This document shows, one piece after another, positions 43,752-55,748 of a DNA stretch of 64,000 nt. The position numbers and the translations under genes were made by a program. Source of the stretch: Cercophora sp. LCS_1 (taxonomy: Eukaryota; Ascomycota; Sordariomycetes; Sordariales; Lasiosphaeriaceae); assembly GCA_036250225.1 (NCBI GenBank), contig JAPZLL010000006.1, positions 558,001-622,000 on the forward strand, read 5' to 3'. The notes beneath the pieces were generated by a model. It was not told where the DNA came from and made no database searches. It saw only the letters and a program-made list of their open reading frames with translations. Position 1 is the first letter of the stretch, and the number at the start of each line of letters is the position of its first letter.

Positions 43752-46700
43752 GATGTGAGGACTGTGAAATCACGTTTTTGTAGAGTAATTGGGTTTGATT
43801 GTCGGGCTTAGGGAGTGAGACTTGACTTAAGCGCTTTCTGGTTGGGAGGTTTGGTTGATGAAATGTCAGCTGGTTGCGAAAAAAGTCGAGCTTGTGTAAC
43901 TTGGGTTTGCTTGAAGTGGACGTTGAAGTGATGAGGCATGACTAAGCCATACTTCCTGCGTCCTTCAGAAAGAGGAAGGTGCTCTGTTTCCCGTTATATC
44001 ACGCCCGCCCTTCTCAGATTTAAGGTCTAGTTTTTTTTAGTTTTTGTTTTTTCATTGTTTCCTGCTGGTGTTTATAGTTTGGGCCTCGAGATTGTATTAC
44101 CAAGAGCTTTGCCAAGTGCTATCTGAACACGAAAAACAAAAATGTCCGGTGCTCCCTCGTATCATGCAAATGTGCACTACGCCGAAACCCCGTATTGTAA
44201 AAGCAGCCCGGGTCCTCGTCCCGTGCGTATTGTTTGTGGGCACGGATGGCGGGTCAAAGTGTTCCTCGGACAGATCGGGGTTAAGCTGCAACTCAGTCAT
44301 CTCCGAAGAATTGTCCCGGGACGGCATCTGTACAACCCTTTTTGCGCCCTTTGCTTGACTGAAAGGTCGGCTAGAGGTACAATTTGAGATCCAACAGAGG
44401 ATTGTAAGTATCTAATTGGTGAAGGGGTGAGAAAGCGGGGAGGGTGAAGAAGTTGGATCAGGAAATTCCTGAGTTGCAAGGATTGTTGCATCGTTCGCGT
44501 GTTGGTTGCCTAATCCCTCACCTTGAGTCTTTCAACAGAGTCTGCCCTGGCTGTTGAATTGTTAGAGGCCAGGCTATTCCCATTGACGTTGTCGACTTGG
44601 GGAATGTGTTTTCTATAATATTTTCTCGTGTCCCAGGTCTTTTGGTGACTTCTCGGTTCATGAAAATCATAAAAACTGTCTAGCGTAACTGTGCAGTAAG
44701 CCAAATCGTTTGGGGTTTCAAAATCTGCCCGAGTTTCCTTTGGTCAAGACTTTGGTTTCCTCTGAAGTTAGGTTCCTTCCCAAGGTGCGGCCAAGGTCTC
44801 ATAACATTTGCCGAATGGAGTGAGACTAGGCACCTGAGAACACCAGCAGTTTTCGAAGTACTCCTGTTAGGTTGGCACCTAAGGAACTCATGCCTTAGGT
44901 ACCAATATGTGGGATATGTCCCACTGTGCCGGTCTCATCATCGACTTGGGTTGCCAAGGGGTCCTGGTCCCCGCACCTGCCCGTTGTGCCGGGCAAGATC
45001 CTGATCATGAGCCCACGCAGAACTCCCGAGTTTTGGGCCTGTTTCCAAAATTAGGGTCCCGGGAGGCCTCAAATCTCGGGTGAAGGGAGCTATTCCGCGC
45101 AACCACGGAGCTTTGACACGCGCGGTGCTCATAGTCCATGCATGCAGCCCAATCTTGCACTATCACGGCAACCCAACGCAATCGGCTGAATATGAGGGGT
45201 AGCGCTATCTACCTCGTTTGAGGCTAGCCTAAGCGGAGCGAGGTTCGAGTGTTGCTGTCCCGCAATTCTTCGCAAGGCTCCGAGGCGCATGGTGTTATTT
45301 CCATCATATATCACATGGCTTGGGTGAATCCTCGTTTCGAGCTGCCGGTTTAAGCCGGGTCCTTCTGGCATCAGCGGCTTGGTCGGGCTGGAAGTCGATA
45401 TACGACGGATGAATTGGGCTGGGATCTTTGAGATGGTCAGCAGCTGCGTTACACATATTGAACTCGGCGATACTCTGATAGCTGTGGGCTGACAGTCAGG
45501 GTGGCGAGCAACCAGGTTTGAGGCGTACAGGACAGTAAGCAGCCCGTAAGGACAAATCCGACGCGGCTCACCACAGCTTAGCCCGCACAGTCCGGACGGG
45601 GATCATCTCAAACTGGCCGGGAGTGCGGGCAAGGGGATGAACACGATATTGAAGGCTTGATGGTCTAGGGTCAATGCCGCCGCTGACCGAGTTTCCGTAC
45701 AAGCTCACCGCGTTTCCTGAGGTGCTTCAACTCGGGCAAGGCATCCAATGATAAAAGAGCATTCTCAGTCCTGTTGGCGTGGGATGTCACCTTGGCGGTT
45801 TCGGCGGTTGCACCTGATCGAAAGAACATGCGTCCTGCGGGAGAAGGGTCGTATCACTTTGCGGCTCTTCGAGATTGACCATTCAACGTGCTTTCGTGGT
45901 GTTGCGGGATAAGCACCTGCAGCCCCTTACTCAAACATGCTGTCGAGTGCAGTCATGACGAGTCACCTGGGCAGTGTTTTACCCAACAGTTTTGCCAGCA
46001 ATGGAGGAATCAGGAAGGAAGGCTGGATCAGGACTCCGGATCTAGGTCCGTTGGTTGGTTCCGCAGAGCCTCATTGTCGTATCGTGGAAATTTGGATGGG
46101 AACTTTGCTCGGTAGCATTTCATTACCGTCCAGTTGAGCCGCAGCCTGGTGGGGGGAACCTTGCGCAAAAGAGGGGCTAAAATTTGGAGAGAAGTCTAGA
46201 ACCTAATCCCTGAATGTGGAGGTTGGGGGGAAGAGTTTTTAGAGAAGAGTGAGAGACGCAAAGGAATTCGGCTGGGAGAAAGGAAGACGGGACCAAAGGC
46301 CATCGCGAGGCGGGGGGGTCTCGATTGGAGACCCAGATTGCGGCTCTGCTGCTGCCGGTCTAGCAAAACGACACGACCCCCGCTTTTGCGGCCCTTGGCG
46401 CTAAACTTGTTTCGCGGTCCGGCGCCCCTGTCAAGAAACAGACCCACAGCGGAACGGACGGGAGGGTTGGGATCAGCAGCGCACTGTGGATGCACGAGAT
46501 TGAGCCAGACAAGGGTCGAGAGGTCCTTTACCAAAGTGCACACCACCTTTGCAGCGGAATGCTTTCTGCCAGCAAGTTGCACTTGCTAAAATTGCGGGTT
46601 TGTCTCTTGCATTTGAGCCGCATGGCGGCGTACCGCAAAGTAGTGGTACAATACAACTGGACCTGGGATACAACCTTGGCCAATCCCGTTGCGCCTTCCG

Positions 46701-47284
46701 AGACGGGAATGTTGGGAAGGTGAACGCGGCCCTGTTGCAAGGAGCAGCGACCTGCCAGGACCTTGTTTCGGGCTGCTCATGAAATACTTCGGTGAAAAAA
46801 AAAAATGAGGCTCAACTTTCATATTGGGCCTGTCCGGGACAATCTGCCGCTCCACGGAATGCTCACTCGACCATCCTTGGTTTTGACACCGCGCGATCTC
46901 CTCTGCGTCACCGTTGAACTTGTTTTCTTTCTTCTTCGCACGGCATTCGCCGCCATATCGTCGACTTTCGTTGTTGTACAGGTCAACATGCCCGCTAAAT
47001 TCTACGCCCAAGCTGCTGTTCCCGTTGGGCAGGATGGATACATTGAGAAAGATCGGCTTGGGCGGAGAGCCTTTGGGTAGGTATTGTCGCCGCGCGCAGC
47101 CTTGCGGCTCTACACATCCATGTGTGTATAAAAGCTAACGCCCAGTCAAGACATCCACCCTTGCGCCGTAACAGAGAATTGGTAGCCCCTTTTCACCAGC
47201 ACCCTTGACCCATTTCGTCGCCAAGATTCCACCCAGTATCTCCAATGGTCTTCGGCAATCGCTGCGCAAAGTCTGTCGGAGGCG
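43752..47284. other. 3.5-kb gene-free region
   Basis: No frame has family resemblance or joinable exons. Two perfect small hairpins lie close together at 44877-44900 (ACCTAAGG/CCTTAGGT) and 44909-44924 (GTGGGA/TCCCAC). A10 run at 46795-46804. It may hold the MOSC-fusion promoter, F-box gene leader and possibly a non-coding transcript. Confidence 0.5.
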
Positions 47285-49347
47285 ATGTCGTTGGTCAAGC
47301 TTCCCTACGAACTCGTGTCCTTCTTTGTCATACCACATCTCGACCTTGCCGACGTCTGGGCACTGAGCCTCACATGCAAGCAGCTGCAGTTCTTGGTCCA
47401 TGAGCAAAACATCTCTAAGCAGATCCTCGAGGTGCGTTGCGTTGCCCCTCCTCGTGGTGTTGCCACCCCGGAAAGAATGCTGTGATTGGGAATCGATTGC
47501 TGACAATGTGGCAGAGCAAAGCCCCGGACACGCTAGAAGCCCGCACAGCGCGGGTCAGCGGCGAGTATGCCACCGAGCTGAGACGCCTTGTAAAAAGACG
47601 AGAGGCCACTTCGTCGGCCAACCCATATCTTGCGCTGATCTTGGCTGTCGCCGATTCCTGGCTCTACGTCAACGGGTCTTTGTGTCATATTCGAGATCGC
47701 GAGCTACGGATTCTTGACTTGCACAAATCGCCAAGCAATGAGATCGTCGTGGATATCCGCCGCATGCTCGACAGGGCGCTGCCAGAATCGCGGAAATCGA
47801 CCAAATACAAGTTTCAGCCCCTCTATTACAGCCATGGCTTGCTTTCGTGTCTGTACACGCACGCCATGCCCATCCAAACTAGTTGGCTCGTCGTCTTCAA
47901 TCCTGGGGAGCACCGCATCGTGACGACACACCGCTTGGACTCCGCCTTCAAGATTTTTGTCCGAAACGATGAAAATTTCCTGTGCTACGGCGCCTATGCC
48001 CCATTTGGCGGTGAGGGTGTCCGGCGCTGGATGGCTGGAGGCTATAATCTGGTTTCTGGAAAGTGGCTGAACCACACCCTCGACTTCCCTCTATCCATTG
48101 GGTCCGACATCGGTTCGACAATCTCGTTTGAGATTTTTGATGGCTTTTTTTATTGCGTCTCGAGCCAGACGTCATTGGAAGCCGAGGAGAAAGATTGGAT
48201 GTCGTACTATACCTGCTTTCGCTTTCCGCTTACCAGTGAAGGGTTTCGAAAAGTCGACCACGCCCCAAGACGGCAACTATGGCGGAGGTCACATTTCGAA
48301 GGCCCACTGGATGACCGCTGGTCCTTTCTGCATCTGGTCAAGGATGAAACGACGGGTCAATTGAGGATCATCGAGGCTCGAAAGGAGTGGCTCGGAAGGA
48401 ATAGCTCGGCGAGACGGACGTATTACACCACTGAGGTGGTTTTCGGGAGGCCAAATTCCCAGGGCTGCAGTCTAGTAGGGAGCTCCTCACTGGGATCCGG
48501 AGGACGTGCGTCGTCTTGCAAAACCAACGAGCCCGACTTCACAACACCACCGTCGAGGGATCCCCGTTTTGTTCATCCGGGCGACGATGGCGCCACTTCG
48601 CTCATGTTCACCCTGAGCAAAACCCCAATACGTTGTTACCATACAAATTGTCAGACTTTCCTTGACCTGGTCGACGACCCCCCATCTTCTGAACCAAGTA
48701 TGCGGCGCGTTCGACTCAGGGCGGGCACTCGTCGTCATTGGATGGCGTGTGAGGTCGATAAGCGGAAGGCCCAGACTCCAGAGGGGTCCCAGCCCACCAA
48801 TACGTTTGATCAACAACTAGTTGATCTCTACAAGCACGAGGATGTTGTGTTCTGGCCGCCTGAGCAAGACTCATTGGCGCCCGATGCCGCGCTGGCCGCG
48901 CTCTCCCGTGTCTTGAGCCCACCCGGCCACCACGGTAATATTTGTGGAACTTGGGATGAGAGGACAGTCATCTACGCTGTGGAGGGGAGCTCGGGGATGA
49001 AGGCTTTGGTCCTGCTCTCATTCGATCCATCCATTCGTCTTGAGGGTGTCCAGCCCTTCCCGCGGCATCCGCTTTCCAGTAGCTCTGCCACCCCCCACAT
49101 GGACATGCCGACCAGCAGCGATGGCCCGCCGAGGACTGCCGCGACACATGAGGGGAAAGGAAAAGGAAAAGGAAAAGAGAGAGATAACGTAGACTGCCAC
49201 CTTGCATCGGCGCCCAATTCAGCAGCATCGACAGGTGGGAGCACCGCATACCCAGGACGCGTGGGAAGCGGCAGCCAAGAGCCATGGCGAAAGTATGAGC
49301 GGGCGATGTACCGAGACATTGCCGTTGGATACCACTTTGCACTTTGA
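47285..49347 (+). CDS. F-box protein with unknown C-terminal region
   Basis: Two exons: 47285-47431 and 47515-49347, about 659 aa; the 83-bp phase-0 intron (GTGCGT, GCTGAC, GCAG) joins ISKQILE to SKAPDTLEART. The N-terminus is an F-box-like helix set: LVKLPYELVSFFVIPHL, then DVWALSLTCKQLQFLV. The remaining ~550 residues contain strand-rich stretches (for example RELRILDLHKS, SWLVVFNPGEHRIVT, WSFLHLVKDETTGQLRIIEA) that could form a beta-propeller-like platform, but no repeat motif is clear. Near the C-terminus is a Lys/Gly run (GKGKGKGKE) coded by GGAAAA repeats. F-box proteins recruit targets to SCF ubiquitin ligases through Skp1; the target here is unknown. Such proteins are common and variable in Sordariomycetes. 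Confidence 0.78.
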
Positions 49348-50496
49348 TCTCTGTCTGTCTTGCATAGACGGGAGTTGAGCCAAAGGAATCAGCAGTTACG
49401 GGATGCGGTGGCATGTGGAGACGGAGATTCTTTGCCCGATGGTGCTATTTCTTCCCAGACCAAAGCATGTCATGCTGAGCAGCCTGCAGTAGCCCAGTAA
49501 CGGAACCAAGCATTCCCTACATGATGATCAGCCAGTTGCCGAGGGAGAGCGGCAAAGCAAACATCTAGAGTGTCGGGCGGGAAGAGGCCTCCAACGAAGC
49601 ACAGCCCGGAGTCTTGGAGGTTTCCTTTTCCGAGGTAAAATATGAAACATACGGAGAGAAAAGTTTTTGAATTAAATGTAGTTGATCTTCGTTGACATAG
49701 GTCCTCTTTGAAAGCTGTTAGAACTTGGGAGGTCGTAGCAGGGAGTCGGATCGATTCCCGCACGGTTTTCGATTGGCAAGGTAAGGCTGCCCTGGCCGGT
49801 TAGGTTTCCACAGCTTTAGGTCGCATGTACCCCTCTCTTTTTAACGCAGTCTGGTTGCCCGGCATGTATGAGAGATGAATTTTTCTGCTGCATATTCGAC
49901 ATTAGTCCACAAGCCTACAGCACATCACGCCAACTCAGCACAAATCAGATCGAGGAATACTCCCGGTGCTCCGTCTATGTGCAGCTCACCATGACCTCGC
50001 GTGGCCGTGTGCCACGACGTGCCCTACCTAGGTGTATGAAGAGCACTCGTATCCCTCACCTGAGGGCCCCCTCAGCTCTCATTCCGCTATTATCCGCCCA
50101 TATGGGTATCAACATCAGCTGACAAGTACCCGAAAAAGCCCATTGTGTTCAAAGTCCGCCTTACGAGTGGGGTCAATGGCGTGTAAGTCGGCGACCACGG
50201 GGGTGGCAACGGCAGCGTCCTCTCTCAGAACCCCGTTCAGATCTCACGGCAGCAACGACTCCTCTTGCTGACGTAGCTCCGGCAGGAATTCCTAGAAAAT
50301 TAGAAACCGAGAAATGCATTCAAAACCCGCTGTTTGAGTATCTGGGATTCGAGAACCGCCAACTGCCCTCCCAACTGCGCAATGTATATGACCCCCAAGC
50401 TGCAATGCAAGCACACGTCTGTGAGATACCCTGATGGCCAAATTATGTCCTGCTTTCCAAATCTGGGATCCCGAAAGCCTGTGTGTGGGCAGGTGT

Positions 50497-50504
50497 TTCC
50501 TTTC

Positions 50505-50559
<55 letters not shown>
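50497..50559 (+). repeat. Pyrimidine tract (CTTTT)n followed by T33
   Basis: About 63 bp without a purine. CTTTT-type units grade into an uninterrupted run of 33 T (50527-50559). Confidence 0.95.
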
Positions 50560-50563
<4 letters not shown>

Positions 50564-51368
50564 AGCACCACATGCAGTTCTCGGTGCTTTACGAGCGATC
50601 GAGTCAGAGAGCATGCACCGCCCCTAGAAAAAAAACATCTCCTGACCCTATACCCAATCACACCTACCCATTCTTCTCTAGGGACATAGAGTGGGGACAA
50701 AAGTGCCGCAGTTTTACTTTTCTTTTTCTCCTTTCCAGATTATACACACCCCGTAGAACACCACACATATACACCCTCACTCGCAGACACACACATATAC
50801 ACCCTGTAGAACAACACGCAGACACACGAACCCTCCCGTCACACCATCCCAACCCATCACTCCATAAATCCTTCACCGGGTTTTCCGGCGTGCCACACAC
50901 ACACGCGCGCGCGGGACACCCCGATGCGGCTCTTTGTCTGCTTCGCTCAGCTCACCGGCTGTGTGGTTCGTCCGCCGCGTCTCCGACAGGCATGAACTCG
51001 GTGAACACAGTTAGTCTATCCCGCGAACACCTTTCCGGGAGATGAACATGGGTGAACACAACCAGCCTACCTCAAGAACCCTCTTTCCGAGGGATGGCGG
51101 GATCTCCGGCAAGGATATGACGTGGCGTCTATATCCATCTTCCCCCACGCTTTTCTACCCTCGGATTTGTGGCGGTGAGGAGGCTCATGTACACTAATCA
51201 CCTCACATTGCGTCCGTTATCCCTCCCTCCCCCAACCCACGCGGGGGTTGGACATGGAAGTTCGAAACCCACAGCTGTTTGGGACCACGTGCCTTTTTCT
51301 GAGGTGGGCATGTTTCCCATTTTTTGTTCGGACACGCAGAGTCCTTCTCTTCTCTCTTCTCTCTTTTC

Positions 51369-51392
51369 TTCGCACCTTCTTCAAGGTGCGAA
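51369..51392. other. Perfect 10-bp hairpin with CTTC loop
   Basis: TTCGCACCTT-CTTC-AAGGTGCGAA. It lies just right of a CT-rich tract (51340-51370), about 335 bp beyond the RVS167 stop codon. It could be part of a 3' UTR or an antisense transcript. Confidence 0.7.
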
Positions 51393-51726
51393 AACCGCAA
51401 CCTTGCGCATACCTTCTGTTCACAGTGTCAATATCGCTCATCAGACGAGGGAAAAACAGACGCCAGAAAACCGATGCTCTTGACACCGATTGTATGAACC
51501 TCGCCTGGGTATGCTATCAACTAGCCGATCTCGCCCGCCGAGAACAGCAAATCTCTTCGTTCTCTACTCAAAAGCCAATGCTCGGTAACCCTTTCTAACG
51601 TAGCCATTGCAAAAGTTTGTCACATAATGCCTGTACGCCTATTATTGCTGTGCAGGGAAACACCAAAAATGCTTTCTCCCATGTCTTTCTTTCCGGTCTC
51701 TCAAACCGCTCTGCGTGTCTAGCAAG

Positions 51727-53274
51727 CTAGCTGTTCAGCTTGACATAATTTCCTACACATTGTTACATCAGCAGGGCGATTCTGTGAGCCGACAGACGAC
51801 TGCTTACCAGGAAACTGCCCACTCTTTCCGCCCAACCTCCCCGTCCACCACTCGTTTTCATTGGTCGTCCTTTGCATAATCTCAATCACGTCGCCCGCCC
51901 GGAAGCTCAAGTCGCCTTCAGCTTGTGCCGAATAGTCGTACAGGGCTATCACAGTCTCGACCGCTGGTGCTGGGTTCGCGCTAAGTCGGCTTGGCTTCGG
52001 CTTCGGCGGTGGAGGTTTTGACTTTGCTGCGGCCGCTGCAGCGAGAGAGCTGAGCCCGGGGCTGACTGGTCCGGAAGCGGTGGGCGTCTTGCTGGCGAGC
52101 GTCACGGGAGTTTTTCCGGCAAGAGTGACGGGGGTGTGAGCGGCCGAATAGGGAGGTGGCGGGGCTTCGCTGCCTTCAGTATCGCGTTGCCAGGCGGGTC
52201 GTGGGGATAGGGTGCTGGGTGACGGGGTGGTCGTGGTCGTCGGAGAGTCACTGCCTGCGGTAAGCAGACCAGCGGGCTTCGTTGAGCTTTCCAGCAAAGG
52301 CTTGGGGCCACCGTATTTCGGCGGACGTTTCATGCCGGTTGTCTTGAACTTGACAATGGACAATTTCTCAGCCTGCTCCTGGATGTCGCCTCGCTTCTTG
52401 TGAAAGGCCTCCTCGATGTCAAGGGTCAGGTCAAAGTAGCCAATGTCGCAATGCTGCATCTTTTCATGCAGAGTGTAGAAGATGTTGAGCTGCATGTAGT
52501 AGAAGGACTGGAACAGGGGCTGGATGAACTCGCGCTCGAGGGCGAAGAGCTTGGGAAGCTCGTCTTTGAGCAGGTCATTGAAGTAGTTAAATTCCTGTGT
52601 CGACTGCTCGACGTCGTTCTCCGCCTTCCACATGGCCTTTTCGTCCTTGGCCGTTTTATCCTTCTTATCCTGGAGCTTCTTCAGCGTGGTGCGGTGACGG
52701 TCGTAGTCCAGCTTCTTGTGATCGCGCTTGACCGCCGTCTTGCGAATAACCTTGATAACGTCCAGCAGCTCGTTTGCTGGTCGGATCACCCTACTGTCGA
52801 TCATCTCGAGCTCTGGTGCGAGGGTTTCCTGCAGGTCCTTGACCACGGCCTCGTACTCCTCGCATGCGCGGATGCCCTCGGCGTTCCCCCTCACCTCCAG
52901 CGACATCGGGTCCGACATCCGTCCGCTAATTGGCTTGTAGATCTCTGTCATCGCTTTGGAAAAGTCGATCTGGTGTTGGAGCATGCCGTTGATGGCCTCA
53001 AAGTACTTTTTCGACTCATCATGGAGTTTCTTGGTCTCGGCCTCTAGCTCTTGGAATCTTCGTTCGGCGTCGATATAGACAGCGTCTTTGGTGTTCTCGC
53101 CAATGTTGAACTTTGACCGGAACTGCTGAGGCGCCTGGTATTGGGCAACGTTGGGAGCCCGGGTTAGCCGCGTTCGGAGCTTTGGACTCGAGCAATCCCA
53201 GCCGAGGGTGCGGCGGGGCAGCCAAAGGGGCTACTTACCCGGACGACGCTTTTCTGGAAACCCTTGAAGCTCAT
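51727..53274 (-). CDS. RVS167: Rvs167/amphiphysin-like BAR-SH3 protein
   Basis: Three exons: 53274-53239 (36 bp), 53134-51808 and 51752-51727 (26 bp), giving 462 aa. Introns of 104 bp (GTAAGT/CCAG) and 55 bp (GTAAGC/TAG). The small first exon gives MSFKGFQKSVVR, joining APQQFRSKFNIGENTKDAVY as in yeast Rvs167 and fission yeast Hob1. Residues ~1-245 are the BAR domain (AERRFQELEAETKKLHDESK, KPISGRMSDP, AMWKAENDVEQS). A Pro/Ser/Thr linker follows. The SH3 domain at ~405-462 has ALYDYSAQAEGDLSF and WWTGRL, and the tiny last exon supplies the essential end NYVKLNS. Rvs167 with Rvs161 shapes and cuts endocytic membrane tubes at actin patches. The Bbc1-like gene at 5.4-9.0 kb works in the same process. 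Confidence 0.95.
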
Positions 53275-53993
53275 GCTTCTGGAGTGTCTAACGCGACCTT
53301 GAAAAATATTATAGTTCTCCGAGAAAGCCGGTAAGGTTGTTGTGGTGGAATTGGGCGCGCAATCGGGCGATCGAGGGGATCTTGAACATCAATTCGTAAT
53401 TCGTGGTGACGATTCTGGGGGGCGGAGCTGGGCTTGGCGATGACGAGTGGCGCTGCCAGTCTGCACAAATTACTTGCTGCCTTGCTTCCTGCAAGCGGCC
53501 CCAGAAGATAGATCAGATCAGATCAGATCAAGAGAGCAGATGATACACAAAGTTTCTGGTGATACCGAATACACATTTCAATGCGCCTGGCGGAACAAGG
53601 AAGTGGTTGTTGTCCCAACTGTCAGGCGCGAGTCGTTTGGTGAATGCGGGCTGATGCAAGCCCCCTAAGAGCGCCAGAGGTCAGCCCCTCTTCCGAGCTC
53701 CAGCGCCCGCATTCCAGCGAGAACTTCGTCATTCTTTCCCGAAAGCGACCAGCGTCATGCGCGATTCCTGAAAAAGCAAAAAGTGGGACAGGAAAGCGGG
53801 CCGCCAAGTAGGGAGAGCTCTCCGCAACCGGTGAACAACTAATTTGATTGGGTGGATTTTTCCACCGATGTCTCCGAGCAAATCCGCGCCTTTTGGACGG
53901 GGATTTCAAACAAAGTTGTTCCGCTTCCAGCTCACAACTTTTTTTCCGCTTCGACACCGCAACCTCTTACCTCTCTTTCCCTTCCTTTTTACG
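53275..53993. other. Divergent region RVS167 / NFS1
   Basis: 719 bp between two divergent start codons. Contains four AGATC copies (53511-53530). No gene seen. Confidence 0.6.
53511..53530. repeat. (AGATC)4 tandem repeat
   Basis: Four perfect 5-bp copies in the RVS167/NFS1 divergent promoter region. Confidence 0.9.
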
Positions 53994-55748
53994 ATGACTA
54001 ACATCGCTCCATCCGCCTTGAGACAGGCGTCGCGTCTGGCAACCAAGTCGGCCCTCTCTTTGGCTGCTCGCCGCCGATTGCCATCCATTGCACAGGTGGC
54101 AGCAGCTTCATCGCAGACGTCTTCAAGGCCCTATGTGACCGAGTCAAAGCGCGACAATGCTCAGGTGCAAGTAGAGACAGCCATTCGGCTGGACAAGAAG
54201 GATTTTGAGAAGGCGGGGCTGTCGCTCAATGCGCAGAAGGATGCCTCCAGTGTGCACGTCAGTCCAATGGCCGGTAAGTCCCAGTTTGCTGCACTTGTGA
54301 TATCGACACATGCTGATGTCAACCAGATGTCCTGAAGCAAGCGACCGTCATGGATGAAGGCCAGCGCCCCATTTACTTGGATATGCAGGCCACAACACCA
54401 GTAGACCCCAGAGTATTGGATGCCATGATGCCCTTTTACACCGGAGAGTACGGCAACCCTCACTCCCGGACACATGCCTACGGTTGGGAGAGTGAGAAGG
54501 CTGTCGAAGAGGCCCGAGAGCACATCGCCGCCTTGATCAGCGCCGACCCAAAAGAAATCATTTTCACCAGCGGTGCTACCGAGAGCAACAACATGAGCAT
54601 CAAGGGTGTTGCAAGATTTTTTGGTCGGTCCGGAAAGAAGAAGCACATCATCACCTGCCAGACAGAGCACAAGTGTGTTCTTGACAGCTGCCGGCATCTT
54701 CAAGACGAAGGTTTTGAAGTCACGTACCTGCCAGTCGAGAATACCGGCTTGATCGATCTTGACAAGCTCAGGGAGGCCATCCGCCCTGAAACAGCGCTGG
54801 TCAGCATCATGGCTGTGAACAACGAGATTGGCGTAGTCCAGCCGCTTGAGGAAATCGGCAAGCTTTGCCGCGAGAAGAAGGTCTTCTTCCATACCGACGC
54901 TGCCCAGGCGGTTGGCAAGATCCCCATGGACGTTAATGCCATGAACATTGATCTGATGTCCATCTCCTCACACAAGATCTACGGCCCCAAGGGTATCGGG
55001 GCGTGCTACGTCCGCCGGCGCCCGAGAGTCAGATTGGACCCCATCATCAGTGGTGGTGGCCAGGAGCGAGGTCTCCGAAGCGGCACGCTCGCTCCCCCGC
55101 TCGTTGTTGGCTTCGGAGAGGCGTGCAGGATCGCAAAGGAAGAACTTCCGGTACGTTTTAAAACCCATTTTCTACCGCGTTTGGATGATGAGTTGCTCTA
55201 CATGCATGGCTTTCTGAAGTCCCGTGACAAGGACTATCCTGTTGATAGACAGCATCTTCTCTGACACAACCTTCAATGCTCAACTTTTCGCGTATTCCGT
55301 TCGGCACCGAGGCTAACCTCAACAGTATGATTCCAAACGGATCAAGTTCCTCTCCGATCGTCTGCTGAACGGCCTCCTCGCCATGGAGCACACTAGCCAG
55401 AATGGCGACCCCAACCACTTCTATCCCGGCTGCGTCAACGTCTCTTTCGCCTATGTAGAGGGAGAGTCTCTCCTGATGGCGCTCAAGGATATTGCCCTCT
55501 CGTCAGGCAGTGCCTGCACATCAGCATCGCTGGAGCCGAGCTACGTTCTTCGGGCCTTGGGTAACAGCGACGAAAGCGCCCACTCAAGCATTCGGTTCGG
55601 TATTGGCCGGTTTACGACCGAGCAAGAGATTGACTATGTCTTGAAGGCGGTTACCGAGCGTGTTGGCTTCTTGCGGGAACTCAGCCCCCTGTGGGAGCTG
55701 GTTCAGGAAGGCATCGATCTCAACACGATCGAGTGGAGCCAGCACTAG
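53994..55748 (+). CDS. NFS1: Cysteine desulfurase, mitochondrial
   Basis: Three exons: 53994-54273, 54327-55150 and 55326-55748, giving 508 aa. Introns are 53 bp (GTAAGT/CCAG) and 175 bp (GTACGT, CTAACC, ACAG). The Arg/Ala/Ser-rich first ~50 residues (ALRQASRLATKSALSLAARR) form a mitochondrial presequence. The class V aminotransferase fold is complete: PIYLDMQATTPVDPRVLDAM, ATESNNMSIKG, TEHKCVLDSC, HTDAAQAVGKI, the PLP lysine K310 in SSHKIYGPKG, and the sulfur-carrying C432 in SSGSACTSASLEPS. The enzyme takes sulfur from cysteine and, with Isd11 and acyl carrier protein, supplies it to the Isu1 scaffold for Fe-S clusters, and to tRNA thiolation. The ATG is preceded by a pyrimidine-rich leader. 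No other Fe-S gene lies beside it. Confidence 0.97.

Larger units (their letters stand above)
49348..51726. other. 2.4-kb convergent intergenic region
   Basis: Between the F-box gene (+) and RVS167 (-). Contains a pyrimidine/T tract (50497-50559), CA-rich near-repeats with ACACATATACACCCT (50757-50800), an ACACGCGCGC stretch (50893-50913) and a 10-bp-stem hairpin (51369-51392). No coding evidence. Confidence 0.55.

Noticed and set aside
49690..49790. tRNA-like GGATCGATTCCC near 49749
   Set aside because: No acceptor, D- or anticodon stems can be built around it.
54161..54892. 243-codon antisense frame over NFS1
   Set aside because: Mirror of conserved NFS1 codons; no family resemblance of its own.
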